A stretch of DNA of 57,385 bases, from IMG/VR virus record IMGVR_UViG_3300021182_000018, positions 1 through 57,385 of that record; one strand, 5' to 3'. This DNA is from a virus. Position 1 is the first letter of the stretch; each line of letters begins with the position of its first letter. The notes below the pieces were generated by a model that had not been told where the DNA came from, made no database searches, and saw only the letters and a program-made list of their open reading frames with translations. The translations under genes were made by a program, and so were the position numbers. Below are positions 1-8,378 of this stretch, piece by piece.

Positions 1-94
1 TTTCTAACTTAGAAGCATTAGTCTCTTTCAGAGACAGTCTAGATGCTCTTACTACATCTTCTGCTTGGTTCAATTTTTCATTAACGGTGGTCAT
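1..94 (-). CDS. Partial phage gene, N-terminal 31 codons only
   Basis: An open frame starts with ATG at 94-92 and runs off the left edge of the window. The visible N terminus begins MTTVNEKLNQAEDVVRAS and is polar, with helix-forming composition; I do not recognise the family. A late-promoter-like CTAAATAC lies 4 nt upstream of the ATG, overlapping the stop codon of the recombinase gene, so the gene may be transcribed late. No Shine-Dalgarno site is visible. Confidence 0.45.
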   Translation of the reverse strand, partial: MTTVNEKLNQAEDVVRASRLSLKETNASKLE

Positions 95-108
95 AAAAGT
101 ATTTAGTT
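92..108. repeat. 17-bp direct repeat, left copy
   Basis: CATAAAAGTATTTAGTT, identical to 832-848. Read on the minus strand it contains a late-promoter-like CTAAATAC followed by an ATG. This copy includes the tnpA stop codon and the start codon of the next gene. Confidence 0.8.
99..106 (-). promoter_or_regulatory. Late promoter (CTAAATAC), variant
   Basis: Differs from the T4 late consensus TATAAATA at its ends. It sits 4 nt before the ATG at 94, so a transcript starting at the usual distance would have almost no leader. Confidence 0.4.
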
Positions 109-690
109 AACTTCTTGATTCATGTGAACCAAATCTTTAATTTGTTGAACTTTCTTTTTCGTTCTACGGAGACCGTATAGTCTACAGCAAAATGATGTAA
201 TCACTGAAACTAAATCTTTAATCAAATCTTGTTCATCGTTAGAATTAGGATTCATTACGTCTATGCTGCAACCGTTGCGAAGCAACAGTTTGTCCAAATA
301 GTTAAATCCGAATCTAGTTAGTCTATCTTTATTTTCAATTACAATTCTAGTAGGATTAGAATCTAGCATCTTCCAAAATTCTTTTCTATTATCATTCATT
401 CCAGAAGCAACTTCTTTATAAACTTTATTTACTGATAATCCTTTAGCATTACAATAAGTCAGGCATCTATCAACTTGATAGTTTAATTCTTCCTTTCTAG
501 ACTGATTAGAAACTCTACAATAGACAACTATGTTGTCTTGAGATTGCTTCGCAGAAGCAATCTCATCCTCTACGATTATCGTAGAGGATTCTGTCTGATA
601 CGCCTTACAAGGAAACTTACCATCCTTAAACCACTTATATGCAGTATTATAATGAACGCCCTGCTTTTTTGCCCAGGTGGATAACTTCAT
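103..690 (-). CDS. tnpA: IS607-family serine recombinase (TnpA)
   Basis: A 195-aa serine recombinase that would cut and rejoin DNA for an IS607-type element. The N terminus (MKLSTWAKKQG to about residue 40) is a MerR-like helix-turn-helix; next comes the resolvase domain with VVYCRVSNQS, whose serine is the expected nucleophile (residue 61), then KEVASGMNDNRKEFWKML and the ENKDRLTRFG motif. I choose the ATG at 690 rather than a TTG at 720 because family members begin this way and a late-promoter octamer (696-703) lies just upstream. The stop codon lies in the left direct repeat. Length fits the family (about 190-215 aa). No intact tnpB accompanies it. Confidence 0.85.
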   Translation of the reverse strand: MKLSTWAKKQGVHYNTAYKWFKDGKFPCKAYQTESSTIIVEDEIASAKQSQDNIVVYCRVSNQSRKEELNYQVDRCLTYCNAKGLSVNKVYKEVASGMNDNRKEFWKMLDSNPTRIVIENKDRLTRFGFNYLDKLLLRNGCSIDVMNPNSNDEQDLIKDLVSVITSFCCRLYGLRRTKKKVQQIKDLVHMNQEVN

Positions 691-695
691 ATTTT

Positions 696-703
696 TATTT
701 ATG
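696..703 (-). promoter_or_regulatory. Late promoter CATAAATA for tnpA
   Basis: On the minus strand CATAAATA is followed after 5 nt by the tnpA ATG. The same tight promoter-ATG geometry precedes the HNH gene at 33735, the gene at 35534 and uvsW. Confidence 0.55.
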
Positions 704-738
704 TAGACAATAAAATTCAAGTAGATTCAATTAAATTT

Positions 739-834
739 TCATCGAAATGACTTTACACAACCAAAAGTCTTAGAGAAAATTTCTTTCTGGGCTTTGGTTG
801 GATAGATGCGATATTTGTATGAAAGCATTGACAT
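739..834 (-). pseudogene. Truncated tnpB (N-terminal 31 codons)
   Basis: The short frame MSMLSYKYRIYPTKAQ continues to SKTFGCVKSFR and stops at TGA (739-741). MLSYKYRIYPTKAQ...FGCVKSFR is the characteristic start of IS200/IS605/IS607 TnpB proteins, which normally continue FVWN and run to about 400 aa with a RuvC core and zinc finger. None of the rest is found nearby in any frame, so this is a stump without nuclease domain. It carries its own late-promoter-like site (839-846). Confidence 0.7.
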
Positions 835-848
835 AAAAGTATTTAGTT
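832..848. repeat. 17-bp direct repeat, right copy
   Basis: Identical to 92-108. It starts at the ATG of the tnpB stump and contains its putative late promoter CTAAATAC at 839-846 (minus strand). Confidence 0.8.
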
Positions 849-858
849 CAAAAGAATC

Positions 859-1578
859 TTAAATAGCTCTCCACCCAGTACATAATCTATCTTCTATTCT
901 AAATGCCCCGGCACTAGGACCAAACCAATTTTTAGGGATAATAACATTCTTAGAATCGGATAGATATGCTCCCCACCAAGAGAAAGAAGAGTTTGCGATA
1001 ACTGCACCTTTACATTTCTGCATAAGTTTTAGATCTTCTATTTCGGAAGTATTTTCTATAAAATGTATTCGAGAATCTTTGAGATTTTCCTTGCACCATC
1101 CTATATCATCCGAGAAACAAAAGTAATGATCGTAACCTAAAAGATCCATTCCTTCTTTATAATATTCCCAAGCTAGGTTTGTGTGGTATGAAGAAAGGTT
1201 TAAATAATCACCTCTTCTTAAATGTACCTGACCGCAATTAAAATTCGTCTCGTCTGTCTTAAAAATATCTAGAATATCTTTCTTACAATGGCTAAAATAC
1301 TTCTCTGATTGAAAGTATCCTACAAAGTTTATATTACCCATTTGAGGAAGATAGCTAGGAATTTCAGTATAGTTTAGAGAATCTGCTTCTTGAATTATAG
1401 TATCAATATCACAGGGATGTTCATAATCTTTTAAATTGAAATGTTCATCATACTTCCATTTAGAGAAAGAGTATTGCTGATTATATTTTTTAGCATAACC
1501 TACAACAGCCGCAATTTGATGCATCTGATTTCCGAGTCTTCCCATAGCACCTAAATTTTGAAAAGTCATTGTTCCCAT
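859..1578 (-). CDS. Glycosyltransferase family 11 (alpha-1,2-fucosyltransferase-like)
   Basis: 239 aa. GT11 enzymes move fucose or a related deoxyhexose from a nucleotide sugar to a glycan. Seen: the N-terminal GRLGNQMHQIAA motif, VHLRRGDYL (about residue 120) with the R-R-G-D donor-binding signature, FSDDIGWC, and ANSSFSWWGAYLS near residue 195. The protein is shorter than typical GT11 (about 280-300 aa). It is the last gene of the minus-strand sugar operon, 4 nt after the cupin stop. A second, more distant GT11 lies at 6819-7712. Confidence 0.85.
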   Translation of the reverse strand: MGTMTFQNLGAMGRLGNQMHQIAAVVGYAKKYNQQYSFSKWKYDEHFNLKDYEHPCDIDTIIQEADSLNYTEIPSYLPQMGNINFVGYFQSEKYFSHCKKDILDIFKTDETNFNCGQVHLRRGDYLNLSSYHTNLAWEYYKEGMDLLGYDHYFCFSDDIGWCKENLKDSRIHFIENTSEIEDLKLMQKCKGAVIANSSFSWWGAYLSDSKNVIIPKNWFGPSAGAFRIEDRLCTGWRAI

Positions 1579-1582
1579 TATT

Positions 1583-1906
1583 TCAATCCTTTTCTAGAAA
1601 ATATTTATCTCCAGGAATACTAGGAGTTTTAAGAACTAACAACGCGCAATTTTCTAAACACTCAAAATCAGAATAAGTTTCTCTCGCTACAAATACTATA
1701 TCCTTTCCTTTATATTCTACACCATTCATAAAAACTTTTCCGAAAATTATTATAGTATATTCGTCGGAAATTTTATGAACATGCTTAGGTTCTTTATCTC
1801 CAACAGAATAATATTTAATTCCGACTTCTATATCTTTAGACTTTATTAAAGCTGGAAAAAAATCTCCTACCAACCAACCATTAGTGTATTCATTTAGTTT
1901 CATCAA
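1583..1906 (-). CDS. Small cupin-fold protein
   Basis: 107 aa, single-domain beta-rich protein. The segment KHVHKISDEYTIIIFGK (about residues 41-57) resembles cupin motif 1 with its histidines and glutamate, and the protein ends with VLKTPSIPGDKYFLE. Cupins of this size in sugar operons include sugar isomerases, epimerases and sensors; the activity here is not decidable. It overlaps the upstream HAD-nucleotidyltransferase gene by 17 nt, which implies translational coupling, so it may act on the same sugar phosphate. Confidence 0.6.
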   Translation of the reverse strand: MMKLNEYTNGWLVGDFFPALIKSKDIEVGIKYYSVGDKEPKHVHKISDEYTIIIFGKVFMNGVEYKGKDIVFVARETYSDFECLENCALLVLKTPSIPGDKYFLEKD

Positions 1907-3275
1907 AATTCTCCAAAAAATAATTTAAATCTTCTGGAGTTCCTAATCCAAACATTTTTTTAACCCCATATGTTTTGAAAACTTTCCCGTCTAAAATTGC
2001 TTCATTATAAACTGGAGCAACATAAAATTCTCCTTTACCATTAAAATTAGAGCCGTATCTAATATCTTTTGAAATCATTTGTTCAGCATATTTTACATAG
2101 TCTGAACCTTTAGACCAATGATAAATTCCTATAGTTGCTTGGTTAGATATGACTTCTTTTTCTTTTACTTCGGTTACATTATTATTTTCGTCTAGTTTCA
2201 CATAAGACCATTTCGGATGATTATTTTCAAAAGTTAATATACCACCAGACAAATATTCGCTGTTCATAGAATGATAAAATTCACAAGAATCCCAAACAAC
2301 ATATTGGTCAGAATTTGCTATTAAAAGCTCTTGGTCATTGTCTATAAATTCTTTCGCTAATAACGTAGTGCAAGCGGCTCCATCTGTCAAGGTATCTACG
2401 TCTACTATCTCGCACTCGGGGACTATCTGATTCAATAAAGATTTAATTCCGAATTTCTTATCATGTTCTTTTCTAATGATGAATATAAAATTCGCATCTA
2501 TGTTAAGATTCTCTATGACTAATTGTATCATAGGCTTTCCGAAAACTTCTACTAAAGGTTTCGGAAAAGTATAACCAGCTTTTGAAAATCTAGAACCTTC
2601 TCCAGCCATAGGTATAAGAACATTCAAATTTTTATTTGTCCATTTCATATTAGTTTTTGATTTCCCTAGATAAGATTTGATAAGAGGTGGGGTTAATTCT
2701 GTAGAGTTTTTTACGGGACACACTACTGCACCCGAGTCAAATGCCGCCGTTCTACCCACATAGGAATCCTCTACAACAACAGTATTTTTAGGAGATATTC
2801 CAAATTTATACATACATTTAAGATACATTTGTGGATTTGGTTTCGGAAATTCTACATCTTCATTTGACACGATATAGTCTACGAAATTTGTTATTTCTTT
2901 TTTGTTAAGAATCAAATCTATAGTGGCTTTAATAGAGTTTGACGCAACACATATAATATGGTTTTGTAATTTCAAATAGGAAAATATTTCTATGAGTTTA
3001 TCATCTTTAGCAACTTCAGAAGATAACAAGTCTAAAGTAATTTCTTGTTTTCTTTTCCAAATCTGTTTATGAAAAGTTTTCGGTAATTTCTTATCTATTG
3101 TTAATTTCTCTAATTTTTTGTTCGTCGGTAATCCATCATATATAGATAAATGTTCTTTCAGTGTTATCATATATTTTGAATCGACTTCTTTAAGAGATTC
3201 ATTAAACGCATCGAAATGAAGCTCTCTAGAATCTATCAAAACTCCATCCAAGTCGAATATAATTAGTTTTTTCAA
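1890..3275 (-). CDS. HAD phosphatase - sugar-1-phosphate nucleotidyltransferase fusion
   Basis: 461 aa, two domains. Residues 1 to about 205 are a HAD-type hydrolase: FDLDGVLIDS (nucleophile D8, acid D10), CVASNS as the threonine/serine motif, KPNPQMYLKC and VVEDSYVGRTAA. Residues about 212-461 are a GT-A-type nucleotidyltransferase with VLIPMAGEGSRFSKAG, the G-x-G-x-R loop, and FPKPLVEVFGKPM. The pair would dephosphorylate or isomerise a sugar phosphate and make the NDP-sugar. Such fusions occur in capsule and lipopolysaccharide loci; the sugar is unknown. Followed by the cupin gene with overlap. Confidence 0.8.
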   Translation of the reverse strand: MKKLIIFDLDGVLIDSRELHFDAFNESLKEVDSKYMITLKEHLSIYDGLPTNKKLEKLTIDKKLPKTFHKQIWKRKQEITLDLLSSEVAKDDKLIEIFSYLKLQNHIICVASNSIKATIDLILNKKEITNFVDYIVSNEDVEFPKPNPQMYLKCMYKFGISPKNTVVVEDSYVGRTAAFDSGAVVCPVKNSTELTPPLIKSYLGKSKTNMKWTNKNLNVLIPMAGEGSRFSKAGYTFPKPLVEVFGKPMIQLVIENLNIDANFIFIIRKEHDKKFGIKSLLNQIVPECEIVDVDTLTDGAACTTLLAKEFIDNDQELLIANSDQYVVWDSCEFYHSMNSEYLSGGILTFENNHPKWSYVKLDENNNVTEVKEKEVISNQATIGIYHWSKGSDYVKYAEQMISKDIRYGSNFNGKGEFYVAPVYNEAILDGKVFKTYGVKKMFGLGTPEDLNYFLENFDETK

Positions 3276-3283
3276 TGCTATGA

Positions 3284-4006
3284 TTACTCTTTAATAATAT
3301 ATGCTGTAGGGGCATTAAAATCCAAAGTTTTTATTGTTAGATTTTTTTCGGAAACAAATTTATCTACGCCAACAGATTCTGACCACTGGTGATATCCATA
3401 TTCATCAAAAACAACCATACCACCTTTCGAAACTCTTTCCCAAAAATTATTTAATGCTTCGTATGTAGGCTTTTCCAAATCTAAATCCATGTATAATATA
3501 GAAATTTTTGCTCCGACTCTTTCTTTAACATATTGTTTACTAGTCTCACAAACATCCCCTTCAATTAGTTCAAAATCATAATTCTCATAAAAATTAGAAT
3601 CCTCTAAAGTTTTTTTCAAATCATTTTTAAATATAGAAGTAAATGAAAAATTTCTATTGCTAAACAACTTTCCCATCATTTCTTTATCTTCGTAGTGTAA
3701 CGTATTTAATAATTTAGTATCGTTAAACATATCGAACCCGACGACTTTCTTAAAAGAATTCGGAGATAATATTTTTTTAATTTTTAACCAAGACATTATT
3801 CCGGATCCTTTGAAAACGCCACACTCTAATATATCACCAGGAACATCTAGTGTTTTATTAAATAAATTCACTCTAGCAATTAGTTTAGCCATAATTTTTG
3901 TATCATTGCTAAAAATAAAATCATTAAAACTATCAAATATTTCTTGTTTGGTAGTTACTATTTCTTCTTTATTATTAGCAAATTCTTTATTCATTTTCTT
4001 CTCCAT
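3284..4006 (-). CDS. TylF/MycF-type SAM-dependent O-methyltransferase
   Basis: 240 aa class I methyltransferase. Seen: the SAM-binding stretch PGDILECGVFKGSG (about residues 56-69), KKVVGFDMF (strand 2 acidic residue) and ISILYMDLDLEKPTYEAL with WERVSKGGMVVFDEYG near residues 170-200, typical of the macrocin O-methyltransferase family that methylates sugar hydroxyls with a metal. In this operon a capping or branching methyl group on a glycan is likely. The start overlaps the preceding gene's stop by 1 nt; residue 5 is an alternative Met. Confidence 0.8.
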   Translation of the reverse strand: MEKKMNKEFANNKEEIVTTKQEIFDSFNDFIFSNDTKIMAKLIARVNLFNKTLDVPGDILECGVFKGSGIMSWLKIKKILSPNSFKKVVGFDMFNDTKLLNTLHYEDKEMMGKLFSNRNFSFTSIFKNDLKKTLEDSNFYENYDFELIEGDVCETSKQYVKERVGAKISILYMDLDLEKPTYEALNNFWERVSKGGMVVFDEYGYHQWSESVGVDKFVSEKNLTIKTLDFNAPTAYIIKE

Positions 4007-5034
4007 CAGATAGAATGTTCCGTAATCCCTTCCATTTTATAGCTTCTTAATTTTACAGAACCCAGGTTCATAGATTTTATAAAATCCAAATCCAATGGGT
4101 TGCTAGAGTCATTATATCTATATATGTGTGTTTGATTTAGAGCAACCGCACATTTTAAGTTTTCTGTTCTAACCATATGACAAACATGATGTTCGGATGC
4201 CATTGTTACGTTTTCGGCAACTATGCAATCATTTTTTCCACATCTAGGGCACGCGGGAATTGCTATTAAATTTTTATGAGATTTTTCGTCTACTAAAGAA
4301 TAATTACACCTACTACAACTATACAACCAAGATTCTCCAGCGGCTAATGTATTCCCCAATTTATTATACATTGTTAGATAATGATGCATAGCTTTCCTAT
4401 TTCCAATAGCAGACCAATCGAAATAAACAGGACCCTTAATAAAAGGAACATACAAATCAACCGAATTAAAGTTATACGCGGCTAGATTTATATTAGGAAC
4501 AATAACATTATCAAATCTAGACTTTATTATGACATCATATTTTCCATTTATACTTTCGTAATTACATATCTCATCATATGCCAAAAAAGATTTTCTATGC
4601 TGAGATATTAAAAATTCTGGGATGCTTCCTGCGTTTGTATTTCTTTTTAAGAATTCATATTTGGAATCTTTTGTTACATCATATGGTTCATTTATTATCA
4701 AAGACTTCAAAGAATTTCCGAAAAAGTTTTCCAATTTTGGTTTCAACAATTTATAAGCATCTTCATATTCTATAAATTCTATCTTATTATGAAATCGCAT
4801 ACTATCAAAATTATACGTTTCTAATATTTTTGTTTCTTCTAATTTATCCTTAACATAAAAATATTGAACACCATCCAAATAAAAATTTTCAGTATCCGTG
4901 CTAATATAAACATCGGCATTTGTAGAGGTAACGACATTATTTAACAAAACATCACAAACCCTAATACTAGGATTTTCTCGCAAAGGCATAAAAAATGTCC
5001 GCAAATTCCCAGAAAAGACTACAGCAGTTTTCAT
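4006..5034 (-). CDS. WavE-like putative glycosyltransferase with a zinc-ribbon-like insert
   Basis: 342 aa. The N terminus AVVFSGNLRTFF and the central YDVIIKSRFDNVIVPNI resemble the loosely defined WavE/glycosyltransferase-like family of polysaccharide loci. Unusually, residues about 238-270 contain two CxxC pairs (CSRCNYS and CPRCGKNDC) spaced like a zinc ribbon. The catalytic function is inferred from family resemblance and context only. The gene overlaps its downstream neighbour by 1 nt and follows the next upstream gene by 9 nt, consistent with one long transcript. Confidence 0.5.
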   Translation of the reverse strand: MKTAVVFSGNLRTFFMPLRENPSIRVCDVLLNNVVTSTNADVYISTDTENFYLDGVQYFYVKDKLEETKILETYNFDSMRFHNKIEFIEYEDAYKLLKPKLENFFGNSLKSLIINEPYDVTKDSKYEFLKRNTNAGSIPEFLISQHRKSFLAYDEICNYESINGKYDVIIKSRFDNVIVPNINLAAYNFNSVDLYVPFIKGPVYFDWSAIGNRKAMHHYLTMYNKLGNTLAAGESWLYSCSRCNYSLVDEKSHKNLIAIPACPRCGKNDCIVAENVTMASEHHVCHMVRTENLKCAVALNQTHIYRYNDSSNPLDLDFIKSMNLGSVKLRSYKMEGITEHSI

Positions 5035-5043
5035 AATAAATCC

Positions 5044-5937
5044 TTATATTGTTTCTAAAATTTTTAATAGATTACTTATTCTATTTACGTATGTGTGTTT
5101 TTCTTTAATAAATTTTACTAAAGATTGCAGATGAGTTTTCGAAACACTTGCGTAAGACTGTTTAGAAACTTCATATAAATTGTTTTCAGAAGATACGGGA
5201 ATCTTATATTCAAAAACTTCTGCAACATATTCCGAATTTGTAGCTGTAAATTTTCCGTAGCTTAGATTCTTAAAAATTCTACAAGGAACATATCCACATT
5301 CTTTGTGCCATTCTCCTCTTACATCAGGACACACCAAAGATTTTTGAATTAGTTGTTTATGTTCTTCGTCAGATACATTAACACGGTTTATGAATTGTCT
5401 CCCATCTCTTATGCAACTTTCAGCAAATGGTTTTAATTGATTTATATTTTCGTTCCAAATAGACCCTACATAATAAATTTCTTTAAGATTGTTGTCGAAA
5501 GGAATTACTAAAGTTTCATCGATTTCATTAGGAGTTAAATCAGTTGCCCACATTTGATATAAGAGAATATTTTTAGAATCGTAATATACTTGGCTATCTA
5601 ATTTTTCTAAAGAAGCGCCTGGATAATAATGGTTCTTTCCTTCAGTGCAAAATTTCAAATAGTTTCCAAGTTGAAGATATTTACATCCTATATTTTTATA
5701 CTTTTCTAAATTACAATGATGAAGAATGTAATAAGAATTTTTCGAAAGTGGTATGTTAAAATCTACCTGACCCTCGGTAAAAAATAAACAGTTATCTATA
5801 GAAGATATTTCTAAAGGATTATCTAACCAATACGTTTCATATCCTAGATGTTTAAACGCTCTATAATAACTACTATGAATATGAGAATGAGTATGATTAG
5901 TTTTATGCCCCCAAATAATTACTTTGTCTATTTTCAT
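5044..5937 (-). CDS. CgeB/GT1-like putative glycosyltransferase
   Basis: 297 aa. The N terminus KVIIWGHKTNHTHSH leads into a Rossmann-like fold, and the C-terminal third has GYVPCRIFKNLSYGKFTATN followed by SEYVAEVF, resembling the nucleotide-sugar pocket of CgeB/YkvP-type GT-B proteins (G-x-x-P-x-R-x-F-K/E). No clear acceptor clue. It lies in the middle of the sugar operon, 3 nt from its upstream neighbour. Confidence 0.5.
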   Translation of the reverse strand: MKIDKVIIWGHKTNHTHSHIHSSYYRAFKHLGYETYWLDNPLEISSIDNCLFFTEGQVDFNIPLSKNSYYILHHCNLEKYKNIGCKYLQLGNYLKFCTEGKNHYYPGASLEKLDSQVYYDSKNILLYQMWATDLTPNEIDETLVIPFDNNLKEIYYVGSIWNENINQLKPFAESCIRDGRQFINRVNVSDEEHKQLIQKSLVCPDVRGEWHKECGYVPCRIFKNLSYGKFTATNSEYVAEVFEYKIPVSSENNLYEVSKQSYASVSKTHLQSLVKFIKEKHTYVNRISNLLKILETI

Positions 5938-5940
5938 AAA

Positions 5941-6816
5941 TTATCCTAAAAAGAATTGTGGATAGGTAGCAACATTTTCTCTAATATATTTCGGAAAACT
6001 TTCATCCAAATCTGCCTTGAAATATCTTTCTCCGGGTCGATTAAATATATCTTGAAACGAATTTATCTTCTGTTCTAAATTTTGAAATATATAATCATTA
6101 GCGTATTCTATATGCCCGTAGCTAGAAATCTTAGTTTTAATTTTATCTATTCCACCCAAAAATGTTAAGTGATTTCCACCATTCTCTATTTGAACACCTT
6201 CGTTTTTATGGTTTCTCATATAGTTAGATTCTAGATTTTTTAATAACCCATATCTTAAAACTTTAGTTCCAAACCATCTTTCGTCTTTTCTTACATTGAT
6301 ATAATACTGAGACATCTTCATCATCAAATGTAAGAAAGTGTTATTAGGAACATTTTCGAAAACGTTTCTTAAAATTTCTGGATTTGGTATTTCGTCCAGG
6401 TCTGAAAGCATTATAATGTCTTCATCTTCACAATCCACCAAACCTCTCTTTACGAATTCTCTTTGGCAAAAATCTCTAAGCCATTGGTGTTCGTTTAATC
6501 CCAATTCTCTATTTTTATCTATTGCCAAAATTATCTTATTAAACTGTATATCATCTTTAGAAAGTTCTGGTTTTAACAATGCTGGAATGTTTGAGCTTTG
6601 TTCTGGACAATCTGTAAACATCTTATGAATAATCTTATGATGAAATTTCTTAAATCTTTCTTTATTTTCATTGTAATAAAATGGTTTATCTAATCCTGAA
6701 AATGTTTTATTACATTCAGAAATCACAAAATAGTCTACATATTGGTCGAGAATATTAAGACGTATTTCTAAAAGATCTAATTCATTAAACAACATAAATG
6801 CATCATATACTTTCAT
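5941..6816 (-). CDS. Glycosyltransferase family 17
   Basis: 291 aa. GT17 proteins include beta-1,4-N-acetylglucosaminyltransferase III. Diagnostic features seen: KVYDAFMLFNELDLLEIR at the N terminus, YVDYFVISECNKTFSG, and IIMLSDLDEIPN, the D-x-D metal motif (about residues 134-145). GT17 proteins occur in bacteria, large DNA viruses and T4-like phages. The gene is separated by 2-3 nt from both neighbours. Confidence 0.85.
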   Translation of the reverse strand: MKVYDAFMLFNELDLLEIRLNILDQYVDYFVISECNKTFSGLDKPFYYNENKERFKKFHHKIIHKMFTDCPEQSSNIPALLKPELSKDDIQFNKIILAIDKNRELGLNEHQWLRDFCQREFVKRGLVDCEDEDIIMLSDLDEIPNPEILRNVFENVPNNTFLHLMMKMSQYYINVRKDERWFGTKVLRYGLLKNLESNYMRNHKNEGVQIENGGNHLTFLGGIDKIKTKISSYGHIEYANDYIFQNLEQKINSFQDIFNRPGERYFKADLDESFPKYIRENVATYPQFFLG

Positions 6817-6818
6817 AA

Positions 6819-7712
6819 TTAAACTCCGAACCCATTAGTTATTAGCCAGTTGTTACAATCTTTTCGAGAATCTTCATAATTTTTTAGAACGCCATTTCGA
6901 TCTAAGTATTCCCATCCAGGATAAATGTTTTGAGAAGTCGCCCAATAGCCAGTAGAAATATTCCATCTAGCCCAATAAGCCGGAGCGATAATTTTCTTAA
7001 GATTATTATTCGTGAGTGCTGCGAAAATTGGGAAAGACGAATTACAAAGAATAAGATATTTAGAATGATTTATTAAAGTGTAATCAACAGCTATAGAAAA
7101 ATGATAAGCAGGAATTCCTGGAAGAAATTGATTAGCACATTGGACATCGTCTGTAATAATTATAAATTTTATATTAGAGGTTTCTTCTAACATACATTGC
7201 ATAGCCTTATAATAATATTCAGAACGTATAATCAGATTTCCATAATTTCTATATTCCCCACCTCTAAAATTTATCAAACATGTATTATCATCTAAGTTGA
7301 TGTTATTAGAAGTCGCTATATCGTTAGTTTCTGCTATAGTTTCTTGCTTTATCTTTAGCCATTCTTTTATATCGTCTAGTCTATCATAAAAATAAACAGG
7401 AGATTGAAACACACCAAACAGTTCCGTATTGTCTTGAATAGAAAAAACATCCCAATCAACTGGCCTAATATCTATATTATCTCCCATATGATTAAATCTT
7501 ATGTCTTTCTCTCTAAACTCTTTTTGAATATTTTTCGGAAACTCTCCATAATCAATTTCCATAAAATCCATTTGTCGAGAACCATTATAATAATCATAAG
7601 AAGGGGTAGGATTAAATCCCCAAGCGTATCCTAATCTTTCGGCCATGGCTCTGGTAGAAACATAATAAGCAAGGTGGTTACCTAAGTTTCCTGTAAATTT
7701 TGTAGTTATCAT
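6819..7712 (-). CDS. Glycosyltransferase family 11-like (fucosyltransferase-like), second copy
   Basis: 297 aa. Seen: TKFTGNLGNHLAYYVSTRAM at the N terminus in place of the usual G-x-L-G-N-Q motif, LINFRGGEYRNYGN for the donor-binding R-x-G-D/E motif, FIIITDDVQCANQF, and HSKYLILCNSSFPIFAA near the C terminus. The canonical RRGDY is altered to FRGGEY and the SSFSWW motif to SSFPIF, so it is a divergent GT11 and may use a different donor from the 859-1578 enzyme. Confidence 0.7.
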   Translation of the reverse strand: MITTKFTGNLGNHLAYYVSTRAMAERLGYAWGFNPTPSYDYYNGSRQMDFMEIDYGEFPKNIQKEFREKDIRFNHMGDNIDIRPVDWDVFSIQDNTELFGVFQSPVYFYDRLDDIKEWLKIKQETIAETNDIATSNNINLDDNTCLINFRGGEYRNYGNLIIRSEYYYKAMQCMLEETSNIKFIIITDDVQCANQFLPGIPAYHFSIAVDYTLINHSKYLILCNSSFPIFAALTNNNLKKIIAPAYWARWNISTGYWATSQNIYPGWEYLDRNGVLKNYEDSRKDCNNWLITNGFGV

Positions 7713-7724
7713 TTTATTCTCTTT

Positions 7725-8378
7725 TTATAATTTTTCTTCAAACGCACATGAAAAAATTGTCCAGAGCATTCTTTCAAAAATATATGCCTCTGCTTGATTT
7801 ACATCTTTAGAAAGCATCTCTAAAAGCTTTCTCCACCATTCTTTAGAATAGTGTAATATTCTTTCTTTTTCAACTATATACATTCCACCAGGAGCAAATT
7901 TTATATATTGTGGATAATAAGGATTTTTGAAAACATTATCTAACGCTTGATTATAGGTTTGAAATATGCTTGCATAATTCCTTGGATGTGATATTATCAT
8001 TCCATTATTATTTTCTTCTGTCCACCCAGCAGTAGCATCTTTCATTGCGGTTCTGTGGTCAGCAGCATTTTCGTAAGACTCTAAACAAGTAAAAAATTTG
8101 TTATGAATAATCCTATCTAATTTTTGTTTATTACAATGGTCAAAAGGATGACCTTCTAAGAACGCGACCAAGTTCGGAAGATTATTATAATTGCTGTAAC
8201 AATAGTGAAATATATCATGTAAATTGTGCCCAACGTTTTCGAATTTAATTACTTTAGGTCCTTCTGGAAGAGTATTAGATTTATCATAAATTATGTAATC
8301 GTCTGTATATTCTTCTATCCAACTAACATCATTATTCCACTGGCTTACTACAAAAAATGCTTCTGGTTTCATTTTCAC
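7725..8378 (-). CDS. DUF3431-like protein of the sugar operon
   Basis: 217 aa. AFFVVSQWNNDVSWIEEY, DYIIYDKSN, FENVGHNLHDIFHYC and LVAFLEGHPFDHC match the conserved layout of DUF3431 (a family of uncharacterised proteins resembling glycosyltransferases, known from fungi, bacteria and viruses). Biochemical activity is unknown. It overlaps the upstream DUF5672 gene by 4 nt (ATGA), so the two are probably co-translated. Confidence 0.6.
   Translation of the reverse strand: MKMKPEAFFVVSQWNNDVSWIEEYTDDYIIYDKSNTLPEGPKVIKFENVGHNLHDIFHYCYSNYNNLPNLVAFLEGHPFDHCNKQKLDRIIHNKFFTCLESYENAADHRTAMKDATAGWTEENNNGMIISHPRNYASIFQTYNQALDNVFKNPYYPQYIKFAPGGMYIVEKERILHYSKEWWRKLLEMLSKDVNQAEAYIFERMLWTIFSCAFEEKL

Larger units (their letters stand above)
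92..848 (-). mobile_element. IS607-like insertion, degenerate (tnpA plus tnpB stump)
   Basis: The block holds an apparently intact IS607-type serine recombinase and only the first 31 codons of a TnpB-type protein, bounded by two copies of a 17-bp direct repeat (92-108 and 832-848). Canonical IS607 elements carry tnpA upstream of a tnpB of about 400 codons; here the tnpB start lies upstream of tnpA and the rest is absent. I infer a rearranged or decayed insertion between a fucosyltransferase-like gene and the next phage gene. The exact element ends are uncertain. Confidence 0.55.

Noticed and set aside
103-690. Serine recombinase as a phage integrase (temperate lifestyle)
   Set aside because: Domain order (N-terminal MerR-like helix-turn-helix, short resolvase domain) and the nearby tnpB start identify an IS607 transposase; everything else indicates a lytic T4-type phage.
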